In this document: positions 1 to 9,150 of the stretch, piece after piece
Position numbering within the stretch: position 1 is the stretch's first letter
How the letters are laid out: each line of letters opens with the position of its first letter
Assembly (NCBI RefSeq): GCF_009900765.1
Contig: NZ_JAAABL010000003.1
Span: forward strand, 62,001 to 126,000
Direction: 5' to 3'
Length of the DNA stretch: 64,000 nt
DNA from: Rhodovarius lipocyclicus
GTDB taxonomy: Bacteria > Pseudomonadota > Alphaproteobacteria > Acetobacterales > Acetobacteraceae
Translations under genes and position numbers: made by a program
Notes under the pieces: generated by a model
Seen by the model: only the letters and a program-made list of their open reading frames with translations
What the model was told of the DNA's origin: nothing
Database searches by the model: none

Positions 1-1094
1 CCGCCCGAAAGCGGCTTCGCCCCTTCCTGCCGGCCGATCGCGAGATAACCCGTGACGCGCTCCAGCTGCTCGGTGGAGACGAGGGGGCCGACCTGGGTCT
101 CGGGGTCGCGGCCATCGCCCACGCGCAGCTTGCTGGCGAAATCGGCCACGCGATGGGTGAATTCCTCATAGACCTTCTGTTCGACGAACAGGCGCGTGCC
201 GGCGCTGCAAATCTGGCCGGAATTGGCGAAGACGGCCATGGCGGCGCCCGGCACGGCGGCATCCAGATCGGCGTCGGCGAAGACGATGTCGGGCGACTTG
301 CCGCCCAGTTCCAGCGAGACGCGCTTCAGGTTGGTCGCACTCGCCTGCACGATCTTCTGGCCGGTGAAGTGGCTGCCGGTGAAGGCCACCTTGTCCACGC
401 CCATATGGGCGGCGAGCGCCGCACCCGCGGTCTCGCCGAAGCCCGGCACCACATTCACCACCCCCGGCGGCACGCCGGCCTCCAGGCACAGCTCGGCCAG
501 GCGCAGGGGCGTCAGCGGCGCTTCCTCGGCGGGCTTCAGCACCACGGTGCAGCCGGTGGCCAGCACCGGCCCCAGCTTCCAGATCGAGGAGGAGAGCGGC
601 GCGTTCCAGGGGATGATCGCCCCCACCACGCCCACCGCTTCCTTGCGGGTGAAGGCCGCGAAATCGCCGGGGATCGAGACATCGGTCGTCACGCCATGGA
701 TGCTGACGGCCTGGCCCGCATAATAGCGCAGCATGCCCACGGCGCGCTGGCGGTTGGCCAGGGTGCGCTGCATGGGCGCGCCCATGTCCAGCGTGTCCAG
801 CGCCGCCATTTCCTCGAAGTTCTTATCCAGCAGATCGGCCAGGCGCAGCAGGATGCATTGCCGCTCATAGGGCGTGACGCGCGACCACGGCCCCTCGAAG
901 GCACGGCGGGCGGCGGCGACGGCGCGGTCGATATCCTCCGCGTCGCCCTCCGCGACCTCGGCCAGTGTCTCGCCGGTCGCGGGGTTGATGGTGGTGAAGG
1001 TGCGCCCGCTCGCGGCCTCCAGCCATTTGCCGTCGATCAGCAGGCGCTTGGGCTTGCCGTCCAGAAAGGGGTGGGTCGAGGGGATATGGTTCAT
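1..1094 (-). CDS. Aldehyde dehydrogenase, 3' end cut by the window edge
   Basis: NAD(P)-dependent aldehyde dehydrogenase superfamily enzyme, which oxidises an aldehyde to its carboxylic acid; the substrate cannot be read from sequence. 364 residues are visible of a family length near 490, so roughly the last 130 lie outside. Seen: the substrate-tunnel motif IIPWNAPL, the catalytic-glutamate motif LELGGKSPD and the catalytic-cysteine motif NSGQICSAG near residue 296. The start is ATG preceded by GAGGAACCAGCC, which holds a Shine-Dalgarno. It lies 16 bp after the modC stop on the same strand, so it may be read through from modABC, but no functional link is evident. Confidence 0.93.
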   Translation of the reverse strand, partial: MNHIPSTHPFLDGKPKRLLIDGKWLEAASGRTFTTINPATGETLAEVAEGDAEDIDRAVAAARRAFEGPWSRVTPYERQCILLRLADLLDKNFEEMAALDTLDMGAPMQRTLANRQRAVGMLRYYAGQAVSIHGVTTDVSIPGDFAAFTRKEAVGVVGAIIPWNAPLSSSIWKLGPVLATGCTVVLKPAEEAPLTPLRLAELCLEAGVPPGVVNVVPGFGETAGAALAAHMGVDKVAFTGSHFTGQKIVQASATNLKRVSLELGGKSPDIVFADADLDAAVPGAAMAVFANSGQICSAGTRLFVEQKVYEEFTHRVADFASKLRVGDGRDPETQVGPLVSTEQLERVTGYLAIGRQEGAKPLSG

Positions 1095-1110
1095 GGCTGG
1101 TTCCTCATGC

Positions 1111-2211
1111 TTATCGGCGGGGCTCTGGCAGCCCTGCATGGTCGAAAGTGACCGCCTTGATCAAGGCCCAGAGGTCACGCCCCGGGGCCAGGCCCAGCCG
1201 CTCCACGCTGTCCTGCGTGACGCGGGCGAGGATGATGGTGGGGCCGATGGCGAGGTGCAGGAACACCTCCCGCGCCTCGGCCGCCGGGGCGATGGCCACC
1301 AGCCGCACCGGCAGGATGTTGCGGGTGGAGATGTTGCGCGGTTCCTCCGTGGCCACCGCCACGTCGCGCGCGCGCAGGCGCAGGCGCATCACGCTGCCCG
1401 GGGCCTCCGGCCGCAGGCTGGTGACCAGTTCGCCGCCGGGAAAGCCGAGGCGCGTGATGCCGCCATGCGGGTCGTGCCCCAGCACGCAGACCGGCAGCAG
1501 CACGCCCGCATCGCGGCGCGCGGCCAGCGGCAGGTCGGTGCGGGCGGTCAGATCCTCCGGCCGGCCATGGGCCAGGATGCGGCCTTCGCGCAGCAGCACC
1601 AGGTGGTCGGCCAGCGCATCCACCTCATCCAGCGCGTGGGTCACGTACAGGATGGGCAGGCGCGCCGCGTCTCGCAGCCGGGCCAGGAAGGGCAGCACCT
1701 CCGCCCGCCTGCCGGAATCGAGGGCGGCCAGCGGCTCATCCATCAGCAGCAGGCGCGGGCGGGCCAGCAGGGCGCGGCCGAGTGCGACGCGCTGGCGCTC
1801 CCCGCCCGACAGCCCGGCCGGGCGGCGGCCCAGCAGATGGCCGATGCCGAGCAGCGCCACCACCTCCTCGAAAGCCGGGCCGGCCGCACCCCGGGGCGCG
1901 CGGCGCAGGCCGTAGCGCAGGTTGCTGTCCACCGACATGTGCGGGAACAGCCGGGCATCCTGGAAGACGGTGGCGCAGCGCCGGGCCTCGGGCGGCAGGG
2001 CGATGCGGGCGGCGGTGTCCAGCAGCACGGCGCCATCCAGCGCGACCCGCCCATGGTCCGGCCGCAGCAACCCGGCAACGGCGGCCAGCACGGTGCTCTT
2101 GCCGCAGCCGGAGGGCCCGAACAGCACCGTCACGCCCTCCGACGGCGCCTCGAAGGCCAGGTCCAGCGCGAAGCCGCCGGGAAAGGCATGTTGCAGCGCG
2201 ACCGAGAGCAT
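1111..2211 (-). CDS. modC: Molybdate ABC transporter ATP-binding protein ModC
   Basis: ATPase that powers molybdate import at the inner membrane. The 366 residues show Walker A GPSGCGKST near residue 33, the signature LSGGERQRVALGRALL, Walker B LLLMDEPLAALD and the switch histidine in YVTHALDE. A C-terminal TOBE-type region (about residues 290-355) fits ModC and may bind oxyanion. The start ATG shares one base with the modB stop (TGATG), which implies translational coupling. Last gene of modABC. The order and the operator-like palindrome upstream of modA support molybdate over sulfate or another anion. Confidence 0.95.
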   Translation of the reverse strand: MLSVALQHAFPGGFALDLAFEAPSEGVTVLFGPSGCGKSTVLAAVAGLLRPDHGRVALDGAVLLDTAARIALPPEARRCATVFQDARLFPHMSVDSNLRYGLRRAPRGAAGPAFEEVVALLGIGHLLGRRPAGLSGGERQRVALGRALLARPRLLLMDEPLAALDSGRRAEVLPFLARLRDAARLPILYVTHALDEVDALADHLVLLREGRILAHGRPEDLTARTDLPLAARRDAGVLLPVCVLGHDPHGGITRLGFPGGELVTSLRPEAPGSVMRLRLRARDVAVATEEPRNISTRNILPVRLVAIAPAAEAREVFLHLAIGPTIILARVTQDSVERLGLAPGRDLWALIKAVTFDHAGLPEPRR

Positions 2212-2906
2212 CAGCCCCGCCCCAGCAGGCGGTTCATGCGGCGCGCGATCAGCTCCGCCGCCAGCAGCCCGGTGATGGCCAGGATGAAGGAGACGAGGGC
2301 GAGCCGCGCCGCCGTGCCCTCGCCGCCCGGGGATTGCGTGGCGGCATAGATGGCCAGCGGCAGGGTCTGGGTCTCACCGGGGATGTTCGAGGCGAAGGTG
2401 ATCACCGCGCCGAATTCCCCCAAGCCCGCCGCGAAGGCGGTGACGGCCCCGGCCAGGATGCCCGGGGTCATCAGCGGCAGGGTCACGGTCAGGAACACGT
2501 CCCACCGGCCGGCGCCCAGGGTGCGGGCGGCCTGTTCCAGGCCCAGATCCGCGTGCTCCAGCCCCAGCCGCACCGCGCGCACGATCAGCGGGAAGGACAT
2601 GACGGCGGTGGCCAGCGCCGCGCCATCCGTGCTGAACACCAGCCGGATGCCGAACCAGTGCTGCAAGGGCGCGCCGATGGGCCCGCGCACGCCGAATAGC
2701 ATCAGCAACCCCCAGCCCACCACCACGGGCGGCACCACCAGCGGCAGGTGCACCAGCGCATCCAGCAGCATCCGCCCGGGGAAGCGCCCGCGCACCAGCA
2801 CCCAGGCGATGGCGATCGCCGGCACCAGGGAGACGGCGACCGACCGCAGCGCGACGATCAGGCTGAGCCTGACCGCCTGCCATTCCTCGGGGGAGAGGAA
2901 ATCCAA
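2211..2906 (-). CDS. modB: Molybdate ABC transporter permease ModB
   Basis: Inner-membrane permease of the molybdate importer, 231 residues, the usual ModB length, with five or six hydrophobic segments. The EAA-type cytoplasmic loop is visible around EQAARTLGAG followed by TVTLPLMTPGILAG. The start appears to be TTG at 2906: no ATG lies nearby in frame, and the protein then begins MDFLSPEEWQ, a normal ModB N-terminus. It begins 4 bp after the modA stop and overlaps modC by one base. The weak start codon together with tight coupling suggests its translation depends on modA. Confidence 0.94.
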   Translation of the reverse strand: MDFLSPEEWQAVRLSLIVALRSVAVSLVPAIAIAWVLVRGRFPGRMLLDALVHLPLVVPPVVVGWGLLMLFGVRGPIGAPLQHWFGIRLVFSTDGAALATAVMSFPLIVRAVRLGLEHADLGLEQAARTLGAGRWDVFLTVTLPLMTPGILAGAVTAFAAGLGEFGAVITFASNIPGETQTLPLAIYAATQSPGGEGTAARLALVSFILAITGLLAAELIARRMNRLLGRG

Positions 2907-2910
2907 TGCC

Positions 2911-3681
2911 TTACTGCGCGAGGCGGAAGCCGAACCGTTCCCAGGTCGGCCGCGCCTCGGGCCCGGTCAGAAAGGCCAGGAAGGCGCGGGCCTGGGCATT
3001 GCCCTCCGCCCGGCGGGTGACGGCGAAGGGGTAGGTGACGGGGGTGTGGCTTTCGGCGGGGAAGGTGCCGACCACCCGCACGCCCTGGCTGATCGCGGCA
3101 TCGGTGCCATAGACGATGCCATAGGGGGCCTCGCCGCGTTCCACCAGCAGCAGGGCGGAGCGCACGCTGTCCGCCCGGGCCAGGCGGGGGGCCAGGGCAT
3201 CCCACTGGCCCATCCAGGTGAGCGCGGCCTGGGCATAGCGGCCCACGGGCACATGCGCCGGGTCGCCGGTGGCGATGCGGCCTTGGGGGCCGAGCAGCGC
3301 CACCAGATCGGTGCCGCGCGCCAGCGCCACGGGCCGGGCGGCGCCGGCCGGGGAGATCAGCACCAGGGAATTGCCGATGGGGCTGACGCGGGTGGCGTTC
3401 ACCAGCAGGTTGCGTTCCTGCAGATAGTCGGCCCAGGGCTCGTCGGCCGAGATGAACAGGTCCGCCGGCGCGCCCTGTTCGATCTGCCGCGCGAGGCCGG
3501 AGGAGGCCGCGAAGGAGAAGCGCGGCGCCGGGTTGCCCTTCTGCTGCCAGGCCAGGCCGAGGGCGCGCAGCGCGTCCGTCAGGCTGGCGGCGGCGAAGAC
3601 GGTCAGCTGCTCCTGCGCCTTGGCGGCGCCAGGGATGGCGAAGGCCAGCGCGCAGGCCAGCAAGGCGCGGCGGAAGATCAT
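2911..3681 (-). CDS. modA: Molybdate-binding periplasmic protein ModA
   Basis: Periplasmic binding protein that captures molybdate or tungstate and delivers it to ModBC. 256 residues with a signal peptide ending near KAQ (residues 1-21), then LTVFAAASLTDAL, the oxyanion-binding start typical of ModA. FAASSGLARQIEQGAPADLF and DVLRFKG-type C-terminal features also fit the family. The open frame runs further upstream, but the Met before IFRRALLACALA is the only start that gives a proper signal peptide. First gene of modABC; a palindrome resembling a ModE operator lies 18 bp upstream of the start. Confidence 0.95.
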   Translation of the reverse strand: MIFRRALLACALAFAIPGAAKAQEQLTVFAAASLTDALRALGLAWQQKGNPAPRFSFAASSGLARQIEQGAPADLFISADEPWADYLQERNLLVNATRVSPIGNSLVLISPAGAARPVALARGTDLVALLGPQGRIATGDPAHVPVGRYAQAALTWMGQWDALAPRLARADSVRSALLLVERGEAPYGIVYGTDAAISQGVRVVGTFPAESHTPVTYPFAVTRRAEGNAQARAFLAFLTGPEARPTWERFGFRLAQ

Positions 3682-3698
3682 GGTGAGGTTCCCGGGCT

Positions 3699-3720
3699 CT
3701 ATATTCCAAAAAATATAGCG
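3699..3720 (-). promoter_or_regulatory. ModE-like (Mo-box) operator upstream of modA
   Basis: A perfect 6-bp inverted repeat, CTATAT (3699-3704) and ATATAG (3713-3718), is separated by 8 bp. On the minus strand the half-site reads CGCTATAT, the half-site form recognised by ModE/MopA-type molybdate regulators. In GC-rich DNA such an AT-rich palindrome stands out. Its place just before modA fits repression when molybdate is sufficient. No modE gene lies in the window. Confidence 0.7.
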
Positions 3721-3740
3721 ACCCGGGCGACCCGCGTCCA

Positions 3741-4922
3741 TCACCCCGGCATGACGCGCAGCCGGGCGAGCGGGGAGGCCGCGGACACCAGGAAGGAAGC
3801 GAGGAAGGCGCAGCCCGCCAGCGCGATGCCCGCCCCCGGCCCCCAGGCGGCCATGACCGCACCCGCCGACAGCGCGCCCAGCGGCCGCACGCCATAGATG
3901 GCCAGTTGCAGCGAGGCACCGACCCGGCCCAGCAACTCCGGCGGGGTCACGGCCTGGCGCAGGCTGACTTGGGCGATGGCCCATTGCATGGGGCCGAACC
4001 CCAGCAGGAACGCCGCCAGCGCCAGGGAGGCGGCACCCGGCGCGCCCAGCAGCAACGGGGCGGCCAGCACCGACACGCCCGGCCCGCCCAGCAGCACCAG
4101 CGCGGGCGCCGTGCCCCGCAGCAGCCAGGGCGCCGAGGCCGCCCCCAGCAGCATGCCCAGCCCATACCCCGCCTGCGCCGCACCCGTGCTGGCCGCCGAC
4201 AGCCCCGCCACGTTCAGCGCATAGGGCACCACCGCCGCCAGCCAGGCGAAGAAGCCGAAATTCCAGCACAGGGCACAGCCGAACACCGCGCGCAGCAGCG
4301 GCTGGCGGGCGAGGAAACCCGCCCCCTCCTTCAAGCCTTGCAGGATGGGCGCGTGTCGGGCGGGCGGCGGGGGCAGGGCGGGCAGGCCGCGCGTGGCGAG
4401 CAGCGCGGCGACGGACCCCAGCGCCCCCAAACCCAGCGCCAGCACGCCCAGGCCGCGCGCCGCGCACCACCCGGCCAGGATGGGGGCCAACAAGGAGGCC
4501 CCGGCGCGCGCCAGTTCCAGCTTCGCATTAGCGCCCGCGAAACCCTCTCGCGCGGCCAGCACCGGCACAGTGGCCCCGGCCGCCAGCACGAAGATCACGG
4601 TGCCCAGGCTGGCCAGCAGCGCCGCCAGCCCCAGCGCCCCGGCGCCCAGCGGCAGGCCCAGCATCGCGGCCAATTGCCCGCCCAGCACCAGCCCCGCCGC
4701 CAGCAGCAGCACGCGGTGGCGCGGCCAGCGGTCCACCAGCACGCCCGCGGGCAGGGAGGCCAGCAGCCAGGCGAAGCCCGGCATGGCAACCAGCGCCGCG
4801 ATGCCCGAAGGTTCCAGATGCAGGACCAGCCCGCCGATCAGCGGCAGGGCGGCGAGGAGAAGCTGGTCGGCGGCGTGGATGCCGGCGGCGGCGCGGATGA
4901 GATGATGCATGCCCGCAGGCAT
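3741..4922 (-). CDS. MFS transporter
   Basis: Integral membrane protein of 393 residues with about 12 hydrophobic helices, resembling the major facilitator superfamily. The loop between helices 2 and 3 reads GVLVDRWPRHRVLLLAAGL, an A-motif-like sequence typical of drug and metabolite exporters. The substrate is unknown. ATG at 4922 is used here; an internal ATG at 4910 (MHHLIRAAAG) is equally possible because neither has a clear ribosome-binding site. It lies upstream of modA on the same strand but outside the Mo operator, so it is probably a separate unit. Confidence 0.85.
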   Translation of the reverse strand: MPAGMHHLIRAAAGIHAADQLLLAALPLIGGLVLHLEPSGIAALVAMPGFAWLLASLPAGVLVDRWPRHRVLLLAAGLVLGGQLAAMLGLPLGAGALGLAALLASLGTVIFVLAAGATVPVLAAREGFAGANAKLELARAGASLLAPILAGWCAARGLGVLALGLGALGSVAALLATRGLPALPPPPARHAPILQGLKEGAGFLARQPLLRAVFGCALCWNFGFFAWLAAVVPYALNVAGLSAASTGAAQAGYGLGMLLGAASAPWLLRGTAPALVLLGGPGVSVLAAPLLLGAPGAASLALAAFLLGFGPMQWAIAQVSLRQAVTPPELLGRVGASLQLAIYGVRPLGALSAGAVMAAWGPGAGIALAGCAFLASFLVSAASPLARLRVMPG

Positions 4923-4980
4923 AGAGGGCCAGGCCAGGCCGCGCCTTCCGCCTGTTGCCTTGGCATCAGGCGGGGGGGCA

Positions 4981-5247
4981 TCAGGTGCTGATATCCACCT
5001 TCGCCCCGCGCTCCTGCACCGTGGCGATCGGGGGCGGGCGCGTGGGCTCGGGCTTTTCGCGCGTGTGCTCGGCGAGTTCGGAGGCGCTCGCGGCCTCCAG
5101 AATCGTCGTCAGCGAGGCAATGGGCGCGCCCAGCGGGTAATACAGGCTGTGGCGCCCCATCATCTCGTCCGGGGAAATCTTGCCTGGGCTGATCCGCGGC
5201 AAGCTTGCCGGAAAGATCGGGCCCAGGGCAGGTGTGACCGAGGTCAT
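4981..5247 (-). CDS. Hypothetical 88-residue protein
   Basis: I do not recognise this protein. It starts with ATG 11 bp after a strong AAGGAAGG Shine-Dalgarno, and its third codon positions are G/C-rich like the neighbouring genes, which supports real coding. No signal peptide or membrane segment is evident. The middle (ILEAASASELAEHT) could be a short helix and the C-terminus is proline- and charge-rich. It lies 52 bp downstream of the Bug-family gene on the same strand and may be co-transcribed with the Bug/deaminase pair. Confidence 0.6.
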   Translation of the reverse strand: MTSVTPALGPIFPASLPRISPGKISPDEMMGRHSLYYPLGAPIASLTTILEAASASELAEHTREKPEPTRPPPIATVQERGAKVDIST

Positions 5248-5299
5248 ATCCAGAAACCTTCCTTCAATCCCAAAATGCGGGACAAAGGTGAAGGCCCGG

Positions 5300-6268
5300 T
5301 TAATCCACCCGGATATTCGCGCTGCGGATCACCTCGCCATAGCGCGTGATTTCCTCGGCCACATAGGCGCCCAGCGCGTCGCGCGTCAGGGTGGAGGGCG
5401 TCATGCCGATTCCGGCCAGGCGCTGCTGGATCTCGGGGTCGGCCAGGGTGGCGCTGGTCTCGGCGGCCAGGCGGGCGACGATGGCGGGGTCGGTCCGCGC
5501 GGGGGCGAAAATGCCCTGCCACACTTCCAGGTTCACGCCCGCCAACCCCGGCTGGCTGCTGAGCGTGGGCACGCCCGGCAGCGCCGGATGCGGCGCGGCG
5601 GAGCTGACCGCATAGGCCTTCAGCTTGCCCTCCCGCACCAGCGGTGCGGTCAGGGTCACGGTCAGGATGGTCAGGTCCAGCCGCCCGCCCATCACATCGG
5701 TCGGGATCTGGGCAGAGACGCGATAGGGCACGTGCTCCAGCTTCGCGCCGGTGCGCTGGGCGATGATCTCACCCAGCAGGTGATGCGCGGTGCCGACGCC
5801 GGAGGTGGCATAGGTCAGCCCCTGGCCGCGCTTGGAGAGTTCGACCAGCGCCGCGAAATCGGCGGCCGGCAGGTCGGTGCGGCCCACCAGCGTCAGCGGC
5901 AGGGTGGCCAGCATGGCGACGGGGGCGAAATCCCGCACGGCGTCATAGCGCACGGCCTGCGGCGTCAGCACCGGAGAGATCGCCATGGTGCTTTCCACCG
6001 CCACGATCAGCGTGTGGCCATCGGGCGCGGCGCGGGCCACGCGCTCCACCCCGATGGTGCCGCCGGCGCCGGGCACGTTCTCGATCACCACATTCTGGCC
6101 CAGGCGGCGGCCGAGTTCCGGCGCCACCATGCGGGCCGCCGAATCGACATTGCCGCCGGCCGCGAAGGGCACAATCAGCGTGATGGGGCGGCTGGGCCAG
6201 GACTGCGCCCGGGCCAGGGAAGGCACCAAAGCGGGCAGGGCGAGCAACGAGCGGCGGGGCAGGGTCAC
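5300..6268 (-). CDS. Bug-family (TctC) extracytoplasmic solute receptor
   Basis: Tripartite tricarboxylate transporter-type periplasmic binding protein of 322 residues. A signal peptide ends at about ARAQS (residue 23), followed by the family opening [16 protein letters not shown] and the [13 protein letters not shown] motif. These receptors bind carboxylates and related small molecules; the ligand is not predictable here. The GTG start at 6268 overlaps the deaminase stop by 4 bp (GTGA), so the two are translationally coupled and may share a substrate pathway. No TctAB membrane subunits are nearby, so this is an orphan receptor, as is common for Bug proteins. Confidence 0.93.
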   Translation of the reverse strand: MTLPRRSLLALPALVPSLARAQSWPSRPITLIVPFAAGGNVDSAARMVAPELGRRLGQNVVIENVPGAGGTIGVERVARAAPDGHTLIVAVESTMAISPVLTPQAVRYDAVRDFAPVAMLATLPLTLVGRTDLPAADFAALVELSKRGQGLTYATSGVGTAHHLLGEIIAQRTGAKLEHVPYRVSAQIPTDVMGGRLDLTILTVTLTAPLVREGKLKAYAVSSAAPHPALPGVPTLSSQPGLAGVNLEVWQGIFAPARTDPAIVARLAAETSATLADPEIQQRLAGIGMTPSTLTRDALGAYVAEEITRYGEVIRSANIRVD

Positions 6269-7305
6269 GGCGCGGTATCCTTCAGCAGACGGTCAAAGGC
6301 GGCCAGATGCTCGGCCCGCCAGACGGATTTCTGCGCTTCCTCCACGAAGGCCCCCTCAATGCCGTTCAACAGGAAGCCGCGCAATGCCTCCGGCCCGAAA
6401 CCGAAATCCCGGTGCATCATCGACCAGGCGCGGCTGGGGTCCACCAGATGCATGGTCGGGTCGTCGGTGTTCGGGTGGATGCGCAGGCCGAGGCCCGGCA
6501 TGCGGCGGATCGGGTGCTCGGCGGCCCAGGATTCGCGGGGCAGGGTGCGCAGGTAGTAGCTGTTGGTGGGCACCACGGTAACGATCAGGTTCCGGTCCAC
6601 GATCTCTCGGCACAGCTCCGGGTCGTCCACGGCGGTATAGGCGTGGTCCAGCCGGTCCACCCCCATCTGGTGGATGGCGATGCGGATATTGGCGGGCGGG
6701 CAGCCGAATTCCCCGGCATGGGCGGTGCGGCGCAACCCGTGCCGGCCCGCGAGCTGATAGGCCGGCACGAACAGCTCCGGCGGGCCCTTCACCTCATTGT
6801 AGTCGATGCCGATGCCGACCGCCACCGGGTCCGGCTCCTCGATCATCCATTCCACCAGGGCCATGGCGGCCTCGGGCGGGGCCTCGCGGTCGATGGAGGG
6901 GATCAGCAGGGCCGAGATGCCCAGGTCGCGCCTCGCATCCTCGAAGGCGGCCAGGATGCCGGAGCGCAGCCGGGCATATTCGGCGGCATTGCGGGCGCTG
7001 CCGGTGGGGTTCCAGAAGATTTCCGCATGCACCACCCCGTGGCGCGCATGGGCGGCGAGGTATTCATAGGTGATGCGGTGGAAGTCCTCGGGCTGTTGCA
7101 GCACCTCCGCTTCCAGGGCTCGGAAGGCGCGCAGCACGCCCACAGGCTTCTCCCCGCGGATGTAGAAGGCGGCGATCTCCTCGGCCGTGATGGCGGCGCC
7201 GCGCAGCCTTGCCAGGTCCTGGAAGGTCTCGCGGGCGATGGTGCCCAGCAGGTGATCGTGCAGCGCGAGTTTGGGGATCGCGCGGAAAAAAGCTTCGGTC
7301 AGCAT
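6265..7305 (-). CDS. Adenosine deaminase-like metal-dependent hydrolase
   Basis: 346-residue member of the adenosine/AMP/adenine deaminase family, cytoplasmic, expected to deaminate a purine or related heterocycle. Visible family motifs are the metal-binding LHDHLLGT near residue 15, the proton-donor region [17 protein letters not shown] and the C-terminal [11 protein letters not shown] (family SLNTDDP). The frame stays open far upstream, but the Met before [11 protein letters not shown] gives normal length and places the first motif correctly. It is coupled downstream to a Bug receptor. Whether the substrate is adenosine, adenine or another aminated ring cannot be told. Confidence 0.88.
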   Translation of the reverse strand: MLTEAFFRAIPKLALHDHLLGTIARETFQDLARLRGAAITAEEIAAFYIRGEKPVGVLRAFRALEAEVLQQPEDFHRITYEYLAAHARHGVVHAEIFWNPTGSARNAAEYARLRSGILAAFEDARRDLGISALLIPSIDREAPPEAAMALVEWMIEEPDPVAVGIGIDYNEVKGPPELFVPAYQLAGRHGLRRTAHAGEFGCPPANIRIAIHQMGVDRLDHAYTAVDDPELCREIVDRNLIVTVVPTNSYYLRTLPRESWAAEHPIRRMPGLGLRIHPNTDDPTMHLVDPSRAWSMMHRDFGFGPEALRGFLLNGIEGAFVEEAQKSVWRAEHLAAFDRLLKDTAP

Positions 7306-7350
7306 GGGCCACCCTTGCGCGATGGCCGTTCCGGCGCAATGGCTGCGCGC

Positions 7351-8505
7351 ATGAGCAAGGCTGAGCGGCCGGCCACGCGCCCGGCGAATCCCTGTTTCTC
7401 CTCCGGCCCCTGCGCGAAGCGCCCGGGCTGGTCCCTGTCCGCGCTGGAAGGCGCGCTGGTGGGCCGATCCCATCGCGCCGCCCCCGCCCGCGCGCGGCTG
7501 GCCGAGGTGATCGAGCGCACCCAATCCGTGCTGCGCATGCCCCAGGGCTGGCGGCTGGGCATCGTCCCCGCCTCCGACACCGGCGCGATCGAGATGGCGC
7601 TGTGGCACCTGCTGGGCCCGCGCGGCGTGCAGGTCGTGGCCTTCGAGAGCTTCGGCGATGCCTGGGCCAGCGACATCACCAAGCAGCTGCACATCCCGGC
7701 CCAGGTGCTGAAGGCGCCCTATGGCTCCATCCCGGACCTGTCGGCGCTGGACTGGTCCAACGACGTGGTCTTCACCTGGAACGGCACCACCAGCGGCGCC
7801 CGGGTGCCTAATGGCGACTGGATCCCGGCCGACCGCGAAGGGCTGGCGATCTGCGACGCCACCTCGGCCGCCTTCGCCATGGAGCTGGCCTGGGACAAGC
7901 TGGATGTCGTCACCTGGTCCTGGCAGAAGGTGCTGGGCGGTGAGGCCGCGCACGGCATGCTGGCGCTGAGCCCGCGCGCGGTGGAGCGGCTGGAAAGCCA
8001 CACCCCCGCCTGGCCCATGCCCAAGATCTTCCGCCTGACCAGCGGCGGCAAGCTGATCGAGGGCATCTTCAAGGGCGACACCATCAACACCCCCAGCATG
8101 CTGTGCGTGGAGGATGCGCTGGACGGGCTGCGCTGGGCGGAAAGCGTGGGCGGGCTGGATGGGCTGATCGCCCGCAGCCGGGCCAATCTGGCCGCCGTGG
8201 AAGCGTGGGTCGGCAATGGCGGGCGCTGGCGCTTTCTGGCCGGGGACCCGGCGCTGCGCTCCAACACGTCGATCTGCATCGCACCCGACACCGCGGCGTT
8301 CCGCGCCCTGGCGCCCGAGGCCCAGGCGAAGCTGGCCAAGAAGCTGGCGGCCCTGCTGGAGGAAGAAGGCGTGGCGCTGGATGCGGGCGGCTACCGCGAC
8401 GCGCCGCCCTCTCTGCGCATCTGGGGCGGGGCGACGGTGGAGACCAGCGATATCAAGGCATTGCTGCCTTGGCTTGACTGGGCACTTGAAGAAGTAGGCG
8501 GGTAA
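7351..8505 (+). CDS. serC: Phosphoserine aminotransferase, alphaproteobacterial type
   Basis: PLP enzyme that converts 3-phosphohydroxypyruvate and glutamate to phosphoserine, the second step of serine synthesis. 384 residues, opening with [15 protein letters not shown] and GRSHR, the hallmark of the alphaproteobacterial SerC subfamily. The PLP lysine is expected at K193 in SWQKVLGG, and the IVPASDTGA phosphate-binding segment is present. ATG at 7351 is preferred; an in-frame ATG at 7339 is possible. The usual partner serA is not adjacent. A GC-rich hairpin follows the stop. Confidence 0.93.
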   Translation: MSKAERPATRPANPCFSSGPCAKRPGWSLSALEGALVGRSHRAAPARARLAEVIERTQSVLRMPQGWRLGIVPASDTGAIEMALWHLLGPRGVQVVAFESFGDAWASDITKQLHIPAQVLKAPYGSIPDLSALDWSNDVVFTWNGTTSGARVPNGDWIPADREGLAICDATSAAFAMELAWDKLDVVTWSWQKVLGGEAAHGMLALSPRAVERLESHTPAWPMPKIFRLTSGGKLIEGIFKGDTINTPSMLCVEDALDGLRWAESVGGLDGLIARSRANLAAVEAWVGNGGRWRFLAGDPALRSNTSICIAPDTAAFRALAPEAQAKLAKKLAALLEEEGVALDAGGYRDAPPSLRIWGGATVETSDIKALLPWLDWALEEVGG

Positions 8506-8512
8506 AGAATAA

Positions 8513-8533
8513 GGGGGGGCTCAAGGCCCCCCC
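8513..8533. terminator. GC hairpin between convergent serC and grxD
   Basis: An 8-bp perfect stem, GGGGGGGC (8513-8520) with GCCCCCCC (8526-8533), closes a 5-base loop. Read on the minus strand it is followed by TTATTCTTTA, so it best fits termination of the purL-bolA-grxD unit. It probably also stops serC transcripts. Confidence 0.7.
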
Positions 8534-8551
8534 GGCTCCCCCCTTGGGCCG

Positions 8552-8890
8552 TCAGGCCTGGGCGGGGATGATGCCCTTTTCGCCCAGCGTCTGCTGCAGC
8601 TCGCCGTCCTGGAACATCTCGGTCACGATGTCGCAGCCGCCGACGAACTCGCCGTTCACATACAGCTGCGGGATGGTCGGCCAGTTGGTGTAGGCCTTGA
8701 TCCCTTCGCGGATCTCGTAGTCTTCCAGCACGTTCACGCCTTTGAACGGCACGCCCAGGTGGGACAGGATCTGCACCACGCGGGCGGAAAAGCCGCATTG
8801 CGGGAACACCGGGGTGCCCTTCATGAACAGCACCACCGGGGAGCTGTCGATTTCAGCCTTGATACGCTCGAAAGCCGGGTTCTCGGACAT
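8552..8890 (-). CDS. grxD: Monothiol glutaredoxin, Grx4 family
   Basis: 112-residue monothiol glutaredoxin that carries and delivers [2Fe-2S] clusters and partners BolA proteins. The active-site CGFS lies at residues 32-35, and the glutathione-binding motifs [16 protein letters not shown] and the CD pair in GCDIV are intact. The bolA gene stops just upstream on the same strand, preceded by purL, a common alphaproteobacterial order. The Grx4-BolA pairing supports a role in iron-sulfur trafficking or iron sensing. Confidence 0.96.
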   Translation of the reverse strand: MSENPAFERIKAEIDSSPVVLFMKGTPVFPQCGFSARVVQILSHLGVPFKGVNVLEDYEIREGIKAYTNWPTIPQLYVNGEFVGGCDIVTEMFQDGELQQTLGEKGIIPAQA

Positions 8891-8901
8891 GTCTGGATTC
8901 C

Positions 8902-9141
8902 TCAGACGGAGGTGGATTCGGGAATGGCGGTCGTCAGGGCCAGGGCGTGCAGCACGCCGCCCATGCGGCCCTGAAGGGCGGCATAGACCAGCTGGTGCTG
9001 CTTCACCCGGGACAGGCCCCGGAACGCGTCACTGGTGACATGGGCGGCGTAATGATCGCCATCGCCGGCCAGGTCGGTGATGGTCACTTCGGCGTCGGGG
9101 AGTGCGGCCTTGATAAAGCCGCTGATCTCCTCGGGCTGCAT
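8902..9141 (-). CDS. BolA-family protein
   Basis: 79-residue BolA/IbaG-type protein, a binding partner of monothiol glutaredoxins in iron-sulfur metabolism. The conserved core [22 protein letters not shown] is visible in two parts, [14 protein letters not shown] and [10 protein letters not shown]; a histidine there is the usual cluster ligand. ATG at 9141 is chosen; a TTG two codons upstream (9147) is possible. It starts 9 bp after the purL stop and ends 11 bp before grxD, so the three genes probably form one transcript. Confidence 0.93.
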   Translation of the reverse strand: MQPEEISGFIKAALPDAEVTITDLAGDGDHYAAHVTSDAFRGLSRVKQHQLVYAALQGRMGGVLHALALTTAIPESTSV

Positions 9142-9150
9142 CGGCAAGGC

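Noticed and set aside
2911-4470. A 519-codon version of modA
   Set aside because: The first half is a shadow of the MFS gene; the true start with signal peptide is at 3681, after the operator.
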